DNA of 64,000 nucleotides from Rubrivivax gelatinosus (GCF_004340905.1 NZ_SLXD01000001.1:558001-622000), one strand, 5' to 3'. Counted from the stretch's first letter, positions 31,948 through 40,776 are shown. Program-made: numbers and translations. The notes: generated by a model from the sequence alone, not told the origin.

Positions 31948-32204
31948 TCCGCGACGACCTGCTGCAGCACGCCGCAGTGGGCGGGCAGATCTGCGGCTTG
32001 GTGATCATGCTGCTGGTGCCCCACGGCTGGAGCCTGGGCCCGGCCATCGGCTTGGGCCTGCTGCTGGCCGGCGCCGCCGCGCTCGGCCGGGAAGCGTGGC
32101 AGTGGTGGAAGCGCACGGGCACGGCCGCGCCTGACGACGCCGCCGCCACCTACGCCGGCGCGCTGCTGATCGCGGCGGTCGCCCAGTGGGCGATCGGGGG
32201 CTGA
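31944..32204 (+). CDS. Small membrane protein of the lysis region
   Basis: 86 residues from a GTG that overlaps the preceding stop by GTGA. Two or three hydrophobic stretches (GLVIMLLVPHGWSLGPAIGLGLLLAG, YAGALLIAAVAQWAIGG) surround a basic loop. It is the third consecutive membrane protein before the lysozyme. Function unknown, probably holin-related. Confidence 0.65.
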   Translation: MIRDDLLQHAAVGGQICGLVIMLLVPHGWSLGPAIGLGLLLAGAAALGREAWQWWKRTGTAAPDDAAATYAGALLIAAVAQWAIGG

Positions 32205-32206
32205 CC

Positions 32207-32776
32207 GTGGCCGCGAAGACCGCCGCGCTGCGCGACGTGCCGCCCGAAGGGCTGGAACTGGTGAAGTCCTTCGAAGGCTGCCCCGACGGCGACCCGAGCA
32301 CCGTCAACCTCGACCCCTACCTGGACCCGGTCGGGATCTGGACCATCGGCTGGGGCCACGCGATCGCCGACGGCGCCGGGCGCTGGCTGCGCGGGCCGGC
32401 GGCCGCCGTCCAGGCCCGGGCGCTGTACCCGGGCGGCATCACCCGGGACCAGGCCGAGACGCTGCTGCGCGCCGACCTGCTCGACGCCTGCCGCGACGTG
32501 CAGCGCCTGGTGACGGGGCCCCTGAGCGACGCGCAGTTCGGCGCCCTGGTCAGCTTCACCTTCAACCTCGGCGCACCGGCCCTGGCCAGATCCAAGCTGC
32601 TCGCGTGCCTCAACGCAGGCGACGCCGCCGGCGCCGCGGACCAGTTCCTCGTCTGGGACAAGGCGCGTGTGGACGGCGTGCTCCAGGCGCTACCGGGGCT
32701 GACGCGCCGCCGCCGCGCCGAACGCGCGCTGTTCCGCGGCCAGGACTGGCGAGCCGCATCCAGGAGCCCACGATGA
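32207..32776 (+). CDS. Endolysin, GH24 lysozyme
   Basis: 189 residues from a GTG just after the upstream stop. The T4-lysozyme catalytic pattern is present: Glu in LVKSFEGC, then Asp and Thr in YLDPVGIWTIGWGHA. It cuts the peptidoglycan glycan backbone. No signal peptide is seen, so release depends on a holin. An in-frame GTG at 32186 inside the upstream gene is a weaker alternative start. Confidence 0.9.
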   Translation: MAAKTAALRDVPPEGLELVKSFEGCPDGDPSTVNLDPYLDPVGIWTIGWGHAIADGAGRWLRGPAAAVQARALYPGGITRDQAETLLRADLLDACRDVQRLVTGPLSDAQFGALVSFTFNLGAPALARSKLLACLNAGDAAGAADQFLVWDKARVDGVLQALPGLTRRRRAERALFRGQDWRAASRSPR

Positions 32777-33312
32777 ACCGTCTCACCGTCGTCGCCATCG
32801 CAGCGCTCGCAACGCTGGCCAGCGGCCTCATCGCCTGGGGCCTCGGGTCGGCAGCCGGGGCTGCAGACGCCCGCACCGCCTGCTCGGCCGCGGAAGACAG
32901 GACCACCGCAGCCCACGCCCAGGCCGCGGCGTCGGCGGCCACCAGCGTGCTCTACACCGAGCGCGACGTGCGCCAGCTGCTCGACGACCAGGCCGCCAAC
33001 CTCCGAAAGGACGCCGACCGTGAGAAGGCATCTCGTGATCGCATCGCTGCTGACGTCCGCGCTGGCGCTGTCCGCATGTCAATCCCCGTCGCCGCCGCTG
33101 CGCCTGGTGCAGCCGCCTGTGGTGCAGCTTCCGCCGCTGCCGCCGGAGATCGGCACGAAGCGCGAGCCGAACTTGCGCCAGAGACTGGACTCGCTCTTAC
33201 AGCCATCGCCGACGACGGCGACGACGCCATCGCCCAGCTCAACACCTGCATCGACGCCTACAACGGCGCCCGGGCCCGGCTCGCGGGCCAGCAGCTGACC
33301 GAGGTGCGCTGA
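32773..33312 (+). CDS. i-spanin (Rz-like)
   Basis: 179 residues with an N-terminal membrane anchor (LTVVAIAALATLASGLIAWGLGSAAG) and a periplasmic helical, Ala- and charge-rich body. It overlaps the lysozyme stop by ATGA and contains the o-spanin gene in another frame. It should fuse the inner and outer membranes at the end of lysis together with the nested lipoprotein. Confidence 0.85.
   Translation: MNRLTVVAIAALATLASGLIAWGLGSAAGAADARTACSAAEDRTTAAHAQAAASAATSVLYTERDVRQLLDDQAANLRKDADREKASRDRIAADVRAGAVRMSIPVAAAAPGAAACGAASAAAAGDRHEARAELAPETGLALTAIADDGDDAIAQLNTCIDAYNGARARLAGQQLTEVR
33020..33298 (+). CDS. o-spanin (Rz1-like lipoprotein), nested in the i-spanin gene
   Basis: 92 residues in the +1 frame, wholly inside the i-spanin gene. 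A signal peptide ends in the lipobox LSAC, followed by a Pro-rich segment (SPSPPLRLVQPPVVQLPPLPP) as in Rz1 proteins. The GTG start has CGAAAGGACG upstream. It should be an outer membrane lipoprotein that pairs with the i-spanin. Confidence 0.88.
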   Translation: MRRHLVIASLLTSALALSACQSPSPPLRLVQPPVVQLPPLPPEIGTKREPNLRQRLDSLLQPSPTTATTPSPSSTPASTPTTAPGPGSRASS

Positions 33313-33803
33313 TGTACAAGCCGGCCAGCCTGCGCGATCACCTGACGTCGGCGCTGCCCGACCTGCGCCGCGACCCCGACAAGCTGGCGATCAGCATCCA
33401 GAAGGGGACGGTCCAGGCCACGGCGGCCCCGGGCCTGTCGAACCTGCTGCAGTACACGCTGCGCCTGCTCTTCCTCGACTACGCCGGGCACGTCGACGCG
33501 ATCACGGTGCCGCTGCTGGCCTGGCTGCGCCGGCACCAGCCCGAGCTGCTGGACAACCCGGACCTGCGCGCGCGTGCAGTGCGCTTCGAGGTCGACTTCC
33601 TGAACGCGAAGACCGTCGACCTGCAGATCGAGCTGGACCTGTCCGAGCGCGTTATCGTCACCGAGTCCACCGAACAGCCCGGCCGCCTGGATGCTCGGCA
33701 CCCGGTCGAGCCGGCCCTGCTCGACGACCGGCCGATGCCCGAGCACTGGGAGCTGTACCTGCGCGACCAGTTGCTCGCGTCCTGGGATCTGCCGGCCAGC
33801 TGA
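33312..33803 (+). CDS. R: Tail completion protein (P2 gpR family)
   Basis: 163 residues starting YKPASLRDHLTSALPDLRRDPDKLAI, typical of gpR. It is needed to finish the tail for joining to the head. One-base overlaps connect it to the i-spanin and gpS genes. Confidence 0.9.
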   Translation: MYKPASLRDHLTSALPDLRRDPDKLAISIQKGTVQATAAPGLSNLLQYTLRLLFLDYAGHVDAITVPLLAWLRRHQPELLDNPDLRARAVRFEVDFLNAKTVDLQIELDLSERVIVTESTEQPGRLDARHPVEPALLDDRPMPEHWELYLRDQLLASWDLPAS

Positions 33804-34240
33804 TGGACAGCCTGCGCGCACTCGAAGACTGGGCGGAGCCGCTGCTGCGCCAGCTGAGCCGCGCCGAACAGCGCAAGCTGGCCCGCACCGTCGCGCGCGA
33901 GCTGCGCCGCAGCCAGGCGGCGCGCATCGGCCAGCAGCGCAACGCCGACGGCTCGCCATACGAGCCGCGGCTCGACCGTCGCCGCCTACGCGAGCGCATG
34001 TTCCAGCGCTTGCGCACGGCCGCGCGATTGCGCATGCTGGCGGACGCCGAGGGCGCAGCCGTCGGCTTCACCGGGCGCACCGCCAGAATCGCCCGCGTTC
34101 ACCAGCTCGGCCTGCGCGACCAGGTGCAGCCCGGCGGCCCGACCCACATCTACGCGCGCCGCGAGCTGCTCGGTTTCACGCCCGGCGACGTCGAACTCGT
34201 GCGCGACCTCCTCCTGCAGCACCTGACCGCTCGCGGCTGA
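33803..34240 (+). CDS. S: Tail completion protein (P2 gpS family)
   Basis: 145 residues. The pattern LARTVARELRRSQAARIGQQRNADGSPYEPR and FTGRTARIARVHQLGLRD is characteristic of gpS/virion morphogenesis proteins at the tail terminus. It ends the R-S pair before a short promoter-sized gap. Confidence 0.9.
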   Translation: MDSLRALEDWAEPLLRQLSRAEQRKLARTVARELRRSQAARIGQQRNADGSPYEPRLDRRRLRERMFQRLRTAARLRMLADAEGAAVGFTGRTARIARVHQLGLRDQVQPGGPTHIYARRELLGFTPGDVELVRDLLLQHLTARG

Positions 34241-34243
34241 CAG

Positions 34244-34265
34244 CCAGCCGCACCTCGCGCGCGCG
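34244..34265 (+). promoter_or_regulatory. Candidate late promoter element before the baseplate operon
   Basis: CCAGCCGCACC followed by TCGCGCGCGCG repeats the element before gene O (27751-27769), and lies 34 bases before the gpV start in a 58-base gap. Function is inferred only from position and repetition. Confidence 0.35.
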
Positions 34266-34298
34266 ACTGGCGCACGCCCCGCCGGCACCATCAGCCGG

Positions 34299-34751
34299 AT
34301 GGAATCGGAGCTGTCCCGCCGCCTTGCAAACGTCATCCGCGCCGGCGTCGTCGCGCACGTCGACGGCGCCGCGGCGCGCGTGCGCGTGCGCAGCGGCGAG
34401 CTGCTCACCGACTGGCTGCCCTGGCTGGTGCAGCGCGCCGGCGACGTCGTCACCTGGTGTGCGCCGTCGGTGGGCGAGCAGTGCCTGCTGCTGGCGCCCG
34501 GCGGCGATCTCGCCGCGGCCGTCGTGCTGCCCGGCATCTACAGCACTGCCGTCCCGGCGCCGGCACAGGATGTCCAGGTCGCGCTCGTGCGCTTCCCCGA
34601 CGGGACGGTGCTGCGGCACGACTTCGCCGCGCGCGAGCTGCTCATCGATGTCGCCGCGGGCGGCAGCCTGACGCTGCGCTGCGGCCCCTCCAGCCTCGTC
34701 CTCGACGCCGAAGGCGCGCGCATCACCGCGCCGCGCATCGACCTGAACTGA
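34299..34751 (+). CDS. V: Baseplate spike protein (P2 gpV family)
   Basis: 150 residues. It forms the trimeric membrane-piercing spike at the tail tip. The N-terminal OB-like domain (VVAHVDGAAARVRVRSGELLTDWLPWLVQRAG), PSVGEQCLLLAPGGD and a C-terminal beta-helix (GGSLTLRCGPSSLVLDAEGARITAPRI) fit the family. Confidence 0.92.
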   Translation: MESELSRRLANVIRAGVVAHVDGAAARVRVRSGELLTDWLPWLVQRAGDVVTWCAPSVGEQCLLLAPGGDLAAAVVLPGIYSTAVPAPAQDVQVALVRFPDGTVLRHDFAARELLIDVAAGGSLTLRCGPSSLVLDAEGARITAPRIDLN

Positions 34752-34755
34752 GCAC

Positions 34756-35226
34756 ATGGCCGTCACCCTGTCCCCCGCGACCGACCTGCCGCTGATCCTG
34801 GCCCAGGAGCACGAGGTCAGCCAGATCGCAACGGTCACGGCCGCGAGCGACCTGCCGGAGGACCCGGTCACCGAGGTGACCTGGAGCGCGCCCGAGCCGC
34901 TGCCGCCGCAGTGCACCGTCGTGGTCGCCGTCCCGTCGCTGACGCTGACGATCCCGCATTTCGCCGACCTCTTCCCGATCCGCGAGATCCGCTTCCTGCG
35001 GGCCGGTGAGATCGCCTCGTGCACGCGCTGGGTCGACCTGCCGGCCGACGCGGAAGATGTCGTCGCCTACCGGCCCGACACGCGCTCGATGCGCGACTTC
35101 GCGTTCCGCGTGGCCGCCAAGACGCAGGCCGGCCTGACGGCCGCCGCCACCTACGTCATCCGCGTCTACGCCAACTACAGCCTGGGCCGAGACACCCTGC
35201 AGGAGGCGATCGATGCCCGCCGTTAG
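34756..35226 (+). CDS. Conserved phage baseplate-region protein (unknown)
   Basis: 156 residues, mostly predicted beta strands (TEVTWSAPEPLPPQCTVVVAVPSLTLTI), with no recognised family. It sits between the spike gpV and a PAAR protein and overlaps the latter by 14 bases, so it is probably a baseplate or spike accessory. Confidence 0.65.
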   Translation: MAVTLSPATDLPLILAQEHEVSQIATVTAASDLPEDPVTEVTWSAPEPLPPQCTVVVAVPSLTLTIPHFADLFPIREIRFLRAGEIASCTRWVDLPADAEDVVAYRPDTRSMRDFAFRVAAKTQAGLTAAATYVIRVYANYSLGRDTLQEAIDARR

Positions 35227-35500
35227 CCGCCTAGGCGACACCTGCACCGGACATGGCTGCTTCCCGCCACGCGCGAGCACGGGCGGCAGCGGCAGCGTCT
35301 TCATCAACGGGAAGCCGGCGCACCGGCAGGGCGATGGCTGGGCCGTGCACAGCTGCGGCGATTCGCACCACGCCTCCCAGCTCGCCAGCGGCAGCGCCAG
35401 CGTCCGCGCCAACGGCCTGCCGCTCGCGCGCATCGGCGACCCGATCGCCTGCGGCTCGGCGGTCGCCGTCGGCAGCGACAACGTCTTCGCGGGGGGCTGA
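35213..35500 (+). CDS. PAAR-domain spike tip protein
   Basis: 95 residues with PAAR hallmarks: MPAVSRLGDTCTGHGC, GSGSVFINGKPAHRQGD, HSCGDSHHASQLASGSASVRANGLPLARIGDPIACGS. It should cap the gpV spike as a sharp metal-binding cone. Overlaps both neighbours. Confidence 0.92.
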   Translation: MPAVSRLGDTCTGHGCFPPRASTGGSGSVFINGKPAHRQGDGWAVHSCGDSHHASQLASGSASVRANGLPLARIGDPIACGSAVAVGSDNVFAGG

Positions 35501-35862
35501 TGCAGGGCATGAACCGCACCAGCGGCGCCGCGATCTCCGACGTCGCCCATCTGCAGCAGAGCATCGCCGACATCCTCGGCACGCCGCTCGGCACGCGGCT
35601 GATGCGCCGCGACTACGGCAGCCTGCTCCCCGAGCTGCTGGACCAGCCCGACAACGGCGCCACGCGCGTGCGGCTCCACGCGGCCATCGCCTCGGCGCTC
35701 ATGCGCTGGGAGCCGCGCATCCGCCTGTCGAGCGCAGCCATCAGCACCGGCACGCGCGCCGGACAGGTCATCGTCGACATCACCGGCACCTACATCCGCG
35801 CGTCGGGTGAGCAGCAGCTCCTCGCGCTGCGCGTGCCGATCCTCGCCGCAGGAGCCGTATGA
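35500..35862 (+). CDS. W: Baseplate protein W (gp25-like)
   Basis: 120 residues of the GPW/gp25 family: SVLQQSIADILGTPLGTRLMRRDYGS-like start, here HLQQSIADILGTPLGTRLM, and ITGTYIRASGEQQLLALRVPI. It joins the sheath to the baseplate wedge. ATG 35500 overlaps the PAAR stop. Confidence 0.92.
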   Translation: MQGMNRTSGAAISDVAHLQQSIADILGTPLGTRLMRRDYGSLLPELLDQPDNGATRVRLHAAIASALMRWEPRIRLSSAAISTGTRAGQVIVDITGTYIRASGEQQLLALRVPILAAGAV

Positions 35863-36761
35863 GCAACGCTCAGCTCATCGACATGTCCAAGCTGCCGGCC
35901 CCGACGGTCGTGCAGACCCTGGACTTCGAGACCATCTTCGCTGGGCTGAAGGCCGACCTGGTGGCCGCCTATCCCGACGCCGCCGACGTGCTCGAGCTGG
36001 AGTCCGAGCCGCTGACGATCTGGCTGCAGCGCACCGCCTACGAGGTACTGCTGCTGCGCAGCCAGATGAACGACGCAGCGCGGGCCGTCATGCTGGCCTA
36101 CGCCACCGGCAGCGACTTGGACCAGCTCGGCGCGTTCTTCGGCGTCGAGCGCCTGGTCGTCACGCCGGCAGACGTCGAGGCGATCCCTCCGGTGGAAGCC
36201 GTGATGGAGAGCGACGACGCGCTGCGCGAGCGCATTCAACTTTCGCCGCAGGGCTACACGACGGCCGGCCCGGTGGGTGCCTACGTCTACCACGCACGCT
36301 CGGCCTCGGGCCAGGTCCTGGACGCGTCGGCAACGAGCCCGTCGCCCGGGCAGGTGCTGGTCAGCGTGCTGTCCAGCACCGGCGACGGCACGGCCGGCGC
36401 CGAGCTGCTGGCCACTGTGGCTGCGGCGCTGTCGGCAGAGGATGTGCGGCCCATCACCGACGAGGTCGTCGTGCAGAGCGCGACGATCGTGCCCTACCGC
36501 ATCGAGGCCACCGTCTACACGCTCTACGGGCCGGACTCGTCGACGGTGCTCTCCACCATCGACACCCGCATCCGCGCCTACGCGGCAGCGCAGCACCGGA
36601 TCGGACGCCAGCCGACGCTCTCGGGCATCTACGCGGCGCTGCACATCGACGGCGTTCAGCGCGTCGTGCTGACCTCGCCGGCGGCCGACGTCGCCGTCGG
36701 GGCGACCCAGGCGTCGTGGTGCGAAGAGATCTCGATCACCTACGGGGGTACGGGTGACTAA
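35859..36761 (+). CDS. J: Baseplate assembly protein J
   Basis: 300 residues of the gpJ family, a baseplate wedge component. TLDFETIFAGLKADLVAAYPDA near the start, AYATGSDLDQLGAFFGVERL and LRERIQLSPQGYTTAGPVGAYVYHARSA are diagnostic. It overlaps W by ATGA and I by 8 bases. Confidence 0.93.
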   Translation: MSNAQLIDMSKLPAPTVVQTLDFETIFAGLKADLVAAYPDAADVLELESEPLTIWLQRTAYEVLLLRSQMNDAARAVMLAYATGSDLDQLGAFFGVERLVVTPADVEAIPPVEAVMESDDALRERIQLSPQGYTTAGPVGAYVYHARSASGQVLDASATSPSPGQVLVSVLSSTGDGTAGAELLATVAAALSAEDVRPITDEVVVQSATIVPYRIEATVYTLYGPDSSTVLSTIDTRIRAYAAAQHRIGRQPTLSGIYAALHIDGVQRVVLTSPAADVAVGATQASWCEEISITYGGTGD

Positions 36762-37302
36762 GTCGCTGCTGCCGCCCAACGCCGGCGCGCTCGACCGAGC
36801 CGCCGAATCGGCCGTCGCCAACGCGATCGGGGCCATCCCGATCCCGCACCGGGATCTCTGGTCGCCCGAGCGCTGCCCGATCGACCTGCTGCCCTGGCTG
36901 GCCTGGGCCGTCGGGGTCGAGGGCTGGCGCTCGTACTGGCCGGAGGCGCTCAAGCGCGAGCGCGTGCGCCGCGCCATCGAGATCTCCCGCACCAAGGGCA
37001 CTGTGGCCAGCGTGCGCCGGGTCGTGGAGAGCTTCGGCGGACAGATCGCCCTGCGCGAGTGGTGGCAGACGACGCCGAAGGGCACGCCCCACACCTTCGA
37101 GCTCGTGCTGACGCTCACGGGCGACAGCGGCGCCGAAACCAGCGCCGCCTTCGTCGACGACGTCATCGCCGAGGTCAACCGCACGAAGCCGCTGCGCAGC
37201 CACTTCACCTTCGTCCAGGGGCTCGCTGCCCAGGCCGGCGCGTCGATCGTCGCCGCGGCGCGACCAGCCGCCTACGCCAGGCTCGACCTGGCCGTCCAGT
37301 AA
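36754..37302 (+). CDS. I: Baseplate/tail protein I
   Basis: 182 residues, GTG start. The gpI family pattern LLPPNAGALDRAAE, PIPHRDLWSPERCPIDLLPWLAWAVGVEGW and RRAIEISRTKGTVASVRRVVE is clear. It links the baseplate to the tail fibre. Confidence 0.93.
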   Translation: MTKSLLPPNAGALDRAAESAVANAIGAIPIPHRDLWSPERCPIDLLPWLAWAVGVEGWRSYWPEALKRERVRRAIEISRTKGTVASVRRVVESFGGQIALREWWQTTPKGTPHTFELVLTLTGDSGAETSAAFVDDVIAEVNRTKPLRSHFTFVQGLAAQAGASIVAAARPAAYARLDLAVQ

Positions 37303-37307
37303 CCGCT

Positions 37308-39029
37308 ATGACCGCCCTCGTCTTCAAGCTCTCCGACGCCGGCCGCGCCGCGTTCGTCAACCCGTCGAACACCGGCACCGTCGCACGCACGGTGGTCTCG
37401 GTGGGCATCACCGCGACCGCGTTCGCGCCGACCGCCGCCCTGGCCGCAGTGCCCAACGAGATCAAGCGCCTGGCGACGATCAGCGGGGCCGCTGTGGGCG
37501 ACGACACGGTGCACGTCACGATCCGCGACGAGAGCGCCGACGTCTATTCGGCGCGCGGCTTCGGGCTGTACCTCGACAACGGCGTGCTCCTCGGCACCTG
37601 CAGCCAAGCCGGCGTGATCGTCGAGAAGTCCGCAGGCGCGCTGATGCTGCTGGCGACCGACCTGCGCTTCATCGACAGCGCGGTGCCGGCCAGCGCCGTC
37701 CAGTTCGGCAACGCCGACTTCATGAATCCGCCGGCGACGACCTCGCGGCAGGGCGTCGTCGAGCTGGCGACCCCTGACGAAGCCGTGACCGGCACGGACG
37801 CCGCCCGGGCTGTCACGCCGCTGGCGCTTGCCTCGGTCGCCAACCTGCTGATGCAGGCGATTTACACCCGTGCGACCTGGGGCACGACCCTGAACGCCTA
37901 CGGCATCAGCGACGCCTACACGAAGACGGCGGTAGATCAACTGCTCGCCGGGAAGGCCGCCAAGGGCACGACGCTGGGCGCTTACGGCATCGCCGACGCC
38001 TACACGAAGGCGTCGGTCGACCAGGCGCTCGCCGCCAAGGCGGACAAGGGCACGACCCTGGGCGCCTACGGGATCACCGATGCGTACACCGCGGCGGCTG
38101 TCGATCAGCTGCTCGCCGGGAAGGCCGCCAAGGGCACGACGCTCGCGGCATACGGCATCAGCGACGCAGCTCCCGCGTCTCACGTCGGGGCAACCGGCGC
38201 TGCTCACGGCGTAGCCACCTCGTCGGCCGCAGGGTTCATGTCGGCGGCGGACAAAGCGAAGCTCGACGGTGTTCAGGCTGGCGCGCAACAGCAGGCCGTC
38301 ACCTCGGTCGCTGGTCGGTCCGGCGCGGTTACGCTCAGCAAGGCGGACGTAGGTCTCGGGGCTGTCAACAACACCGCCGACAGCGCGAAATCTGTCGCCA
38401 GTGCCGCGAAGCTCACCACGGCACGGAAGATCAACGGCGTCGACTTCGACGGCTCAGCCAACATCACCGTCTACGACGAAACGAAGCTGCCGAAAACGGG
38501 CGGGACGGTGACCGGGAATGTCATCGCTCAGCAAGAGGGGAAAGGCGGCGTCGCGATCCGATCGACCGCCACAGACGGCAGAACCGGGCTGGTGTCGTTC
38601 GACGGGCAGAACGGGACGCGACAGGGGTACATCGGCTACTCCAACAGCGAATCGACGACCATGGACGGCGGCAGCCTCACCTATGCCGCCGCGGCGCATG
38701 CGTTCTACGGGGCGATGACCCGCAACGGAAAGAACATCGTCGACATCGCCGAGTTCGTGGCCTCCATCGCCGCCAACGGCTACTGCAAGCTCCCGAATGG
38801 CCTGATCGTCCAGTGGGGCACCTACACCGGGCTGTCGAGCGGGAACACCGTCGTCTACTGGCCGATGACATTCCCGAACCTGTGTTTCGGGGGCGTCGCG
38901 TCGTTCGCCAACTCTTTCGCCACCTCCGCGGACGGGGGTCTCGGCCTGGCTGCCGTCTACACGACGAGCGGGACCATCAGGTCGTCGCAGGGCAGTGCCT
39001 CGGCCTTCGTCATCGTCATCGGCTACTGA
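37308..39029 (+). CDS. H: Tail fibre protein (P2 gpH-like)
   Basis: 573 residues. The N-terminal DUF3751-like part (TALVFKLSDAGRAAF) attaches to the baseplate. A fibre shaft follows with 28-residue repeats (residues about 192-287), then a GAVTLSKADVGLGAVNNTADSAK segment common to fibres. The C-terminal receptor-binding head (LIVQWGTYTGLSSGNTVVYWPMTFPN to VIVIGY) resembles gp53-type fibre tips. It determines host range. ATG 37308 is 3 bases after the gpI stop region. Confidence 0.92.
   Translation: MTALVFKLSDAGRAAFVNPSNTGTVARTVVSVGITATAFAPTAALAAVPNEIKRLATISGAAVGDDTVHVTIRDESADVYSARGFGLYLDNGVLLGTCSQAGVIVEKSAGALMLLATDLRFIDSAVPASAVQFGNADFMNPPATTSRQGVVELATPDEAVTGTDAARAVTPLALASVANLLMQAIYTRATWGTTLNAYGISDAYTKTAVDQLLAGKAAKGTTLGAYGIADAYTKASVDQALAAKADKGTTLGAYGITDAYTAAAVDQLLAGKAAKGTTLAAYGISDAAPASHVGATGAAHGVATSSAAGFMSAADKAKLDGVQAGAQQQAVTSVAGRSGAVTLSKADVGLGAVNNTADSAKSVASAAKLTTARKINGVDFDGSANITVYDETKLPKTGGTVTGNVIAQQEGKGGVAIRSTATDGRTGLVSFDGQNGTRQGYIGYSNSESTTMDGGSLTYAAAAHAFYGAMTRNGKNIVDIAEFVASIAANGYCKLPNGLIVQWGTYTGLSSGNTVVYWPMTFPNLCFGGVASFANSFATSADGGLGLAAVYTTSGTIRSSQGSASAFVIVIGY
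37881..38168 (+). repeat. Tandem 84-bp repeats in the tail fibre gene
   Basis: Three full units and one partial unit of 28 residues of the form GTTLxAYGIxDAYTKxxVDQxLAxKAxK, starting at 37881, 37965, 38049 and 38133. They form the repeated fibre shaft and could expand or contract by recombination. Confidence 0.85.
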
Positions 39030-39040
39030 GCGCCCCCACC

Positions 39041-39526
39041 ATGAGCCTCTTCTATTCCGCTGCCACCGGCGGCTTCTACGACGACAGCCTGCACGACACC
39101 TTGCCGGCCGATGCCGTCGAGGTCGACGAGCAGACCTACCGGACGCTCCTCGCAGGGCGTTCCGCCGGCCACCCCATCTCCGCCGACTCCGCCGGCCGCC
39201 CCGTCCTGGGCGAACGCCCGGGCCAGACGCTGGAACAGTCCTGCGCTGCGCTGAAGGCCGCGGTGCAGCTGCGCCTGGACGAAGCCGCCCAGGCCGCCGG
39301 CTACGACGACATCAAGAGCGCCGTCAGCTACGCCGACGAGCCCGCAGTGCGCCAGTACCAAGCCGACGGCCTGCGGCTGCGCGCCTGGCGCTCGCGCGTT
39401 TGGGCGTTCGCGCTGCCCGTCATCAACAGCGTCGCCGCCGGCGAGCTTGCGCCCGATGCAGCCTCCGCGCAGCTGGCCGCGCTGCCGGAGCTCGACTCCC
39501 CCACCACGACCACGACCGAAAACTGA
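39041..39526 (+). CDS. Tail fibre assembly protein (P2 gpG-like position)
   Basis: 161 residues starting LFYSAATGGFYDDSLH, with ISADSAGRPVLGERPG, typical of fibre chaperones of the Tfa/DUF4376 kind. It lies directly after the fibre gene, as gene G does in P2, and should help fibre trimerisation. Confidence 0.8.
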   Translation: MSLFYSAATGGFYDDSLHDTLPADAVEVDEQTYRTLLAGRSAGHPISADSAGRPVLGERPGQTLEQSCAALKAAVQLRLDEAAQAAGYDDIKSAVSYADEPAVRQYQADGLRLRAWRSRVWAFALPVINSVAAGELAPDAASAQLAALPELDSPTTTTTEN

Positions 39527-39561
39527 CCGCGGCGCCGCCGCCCACCTCCCTGGAGACCTCC

Positions 39562-40746
39562 ATGTCCCTGACCACCTACCACCACGGCGTCCGCGTCACC
39601 GAGCTCAGCGAAGGCGCCCGCACCATCCGCACCGTCTCGACGGCCATCATCGGCCTGGTGGCCACGGCCGCCGACGCCGACGCCGCGACCTTCCCGCTCG
39701 ACAAGCCGGTTCTGCTGACCAACGTCTGGGCGGGCATCTCGAAGGCCGGCACGCAGGGCACGCTGGCCACCGCGCTGAACGCCATTGCCGCCCAGGCCCG
39801 GCCGGTCGTCGTCGTGGTGCGCGTCGCCGAAGGCGAGACCGCCGCGGCGACGACGACCAACGTCATCGGCGGCGTCAACGTCGCAGGCCAGTACACGGGC
39901 GCCAAGGCGCTGCTGGCGGCGCAGGCTCAGCTCGGCGTCAAGCCCCGCATCCTGGGCGCGCCGGGCCTCGACACCCAGGAGGTGACGTCCGCCCTGGTGG
40001 AGATCGCCCAGAAGCTGCGAGCGATGGTCTACGCGTCCTGCCACGGCGCCGCGACGATCGCCGCGGCCCAGACCTACCGCGAGCAGTTCGGCCAGCGCGA
40101 GCTGATGCTGATCTACCCGGACTTCACCGCCTGGGATTCCGTGGCCAGTGCCTCGGCCGCCGTGCCGGCTGTCGCCTACGCGCTCGGCTTGCGCGCCAAG
40201 ATCGACGAGGAGATCGGCTGGCACAAGACGCTGTCCAACGTCGTCGTCAACGGCCCGAACGGCATCACGAAAGACGTCTTCTTCGACCTGCAGAGCGAGT
40301 CGACCGACGCCGGCTTGCTGAACGCTGCCGACATCACCACGCTGATCAACCAGGGCGGCTACCGCTTCTGGGGCAGCCGGACCTGCAGCGAGGACACGAA
40401 CTTCGCATTCGAGTCGTCGACCCGGACCGCCCAGGTCCTGGCCGACACCGTCGCCGAGGCGCACTTCGCGGCCGTCGACCTGCCGCTGCTGCCGGGCTCG
40501 GTGCGCGACATCCTGGACGGCGTCAACGCCAAGCTGCGCGAGCTGAAGACCGGCGGCTACATCCTCGACGGCACCGCCTGGCTGGACGAGGAGATCAACA
40601 CCGCCGACCGCCTGAAGGCCGGGAAGCTGGTGATCGACTACGACTACACGTCGGTGCCGCCGATCGAGGACCTGGCCTTCCGCCAGCGCATCACCGACCG
40701 CTACTACGGCGACTTCGCCAGCAGCGTCGCCACCTCGGCCGCCTGA
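39562..40746 (+). CDS. FI: Tail sheath protein (P2 gpFI family)
   Basis: 394 residues (P2 FI has 396). The contractile sheath subunit: TTYHHGVRVTELSEGARTIRTVSTAIIGLVATA, ILGAPGLDTQEVTSALVEIAQKLRAMVYASCH, GYRFWGSRTCSEDTNFAFESSTRTAQVLADT. TGGAGACCTCC gives the ribosome binding site. Confidence 0.96.
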   Translation: MSLTTYHHGVRVTELSEGARTIRTVSTAIIGLVATAADADAATFPLDKPVLLTNVWAGISKAGTQGTLATALNAIAAQARPVVVVVRVAEGETAAATTTNVIGGVNVAGQYTGAKALLAAQAQLGVKPRILGAPGLDTQEVTSALVEIAQKLRAMVYASCHGAATIAAAQTYREQFGQRELMLIYPDFTAWDSVASASAAVPAVAYALGLRAKIDEEIGWHKTLSNVVVNGPNGITKDVFFDLQSESTDAGLLNAADITTLINQGGYRFWGSRTCSEDTNFAFESSTRTAQVLADTVAEAHFAAVDLPLLPGSVRDILDGVNAKLRELKTGGYILDGTAWLDEEINTADRLKAGKLVIDYDYTSVPPIEDLAFRQRITDRYYGDFASSVATSAA

Positions 40747-40776
40747 GCCCCCTCACCCTGACCAGAAGGAACCGTC

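Noticed and set aside
33020-33298. Nested frame in the i-spanin gene first taken as a shadow
   Set aside because: Rejected as a shadow: it has a lipobox, a Pro-rich body and a ribosome binding site, so it is annotated as Rz1.
37881-38168. Repeats considered as a CRISPR array
   Set aside because: They are 84-bp in-frame protein repeats without spacers in a fibre gene. No CRISPR array was seen elsewhere in the window.
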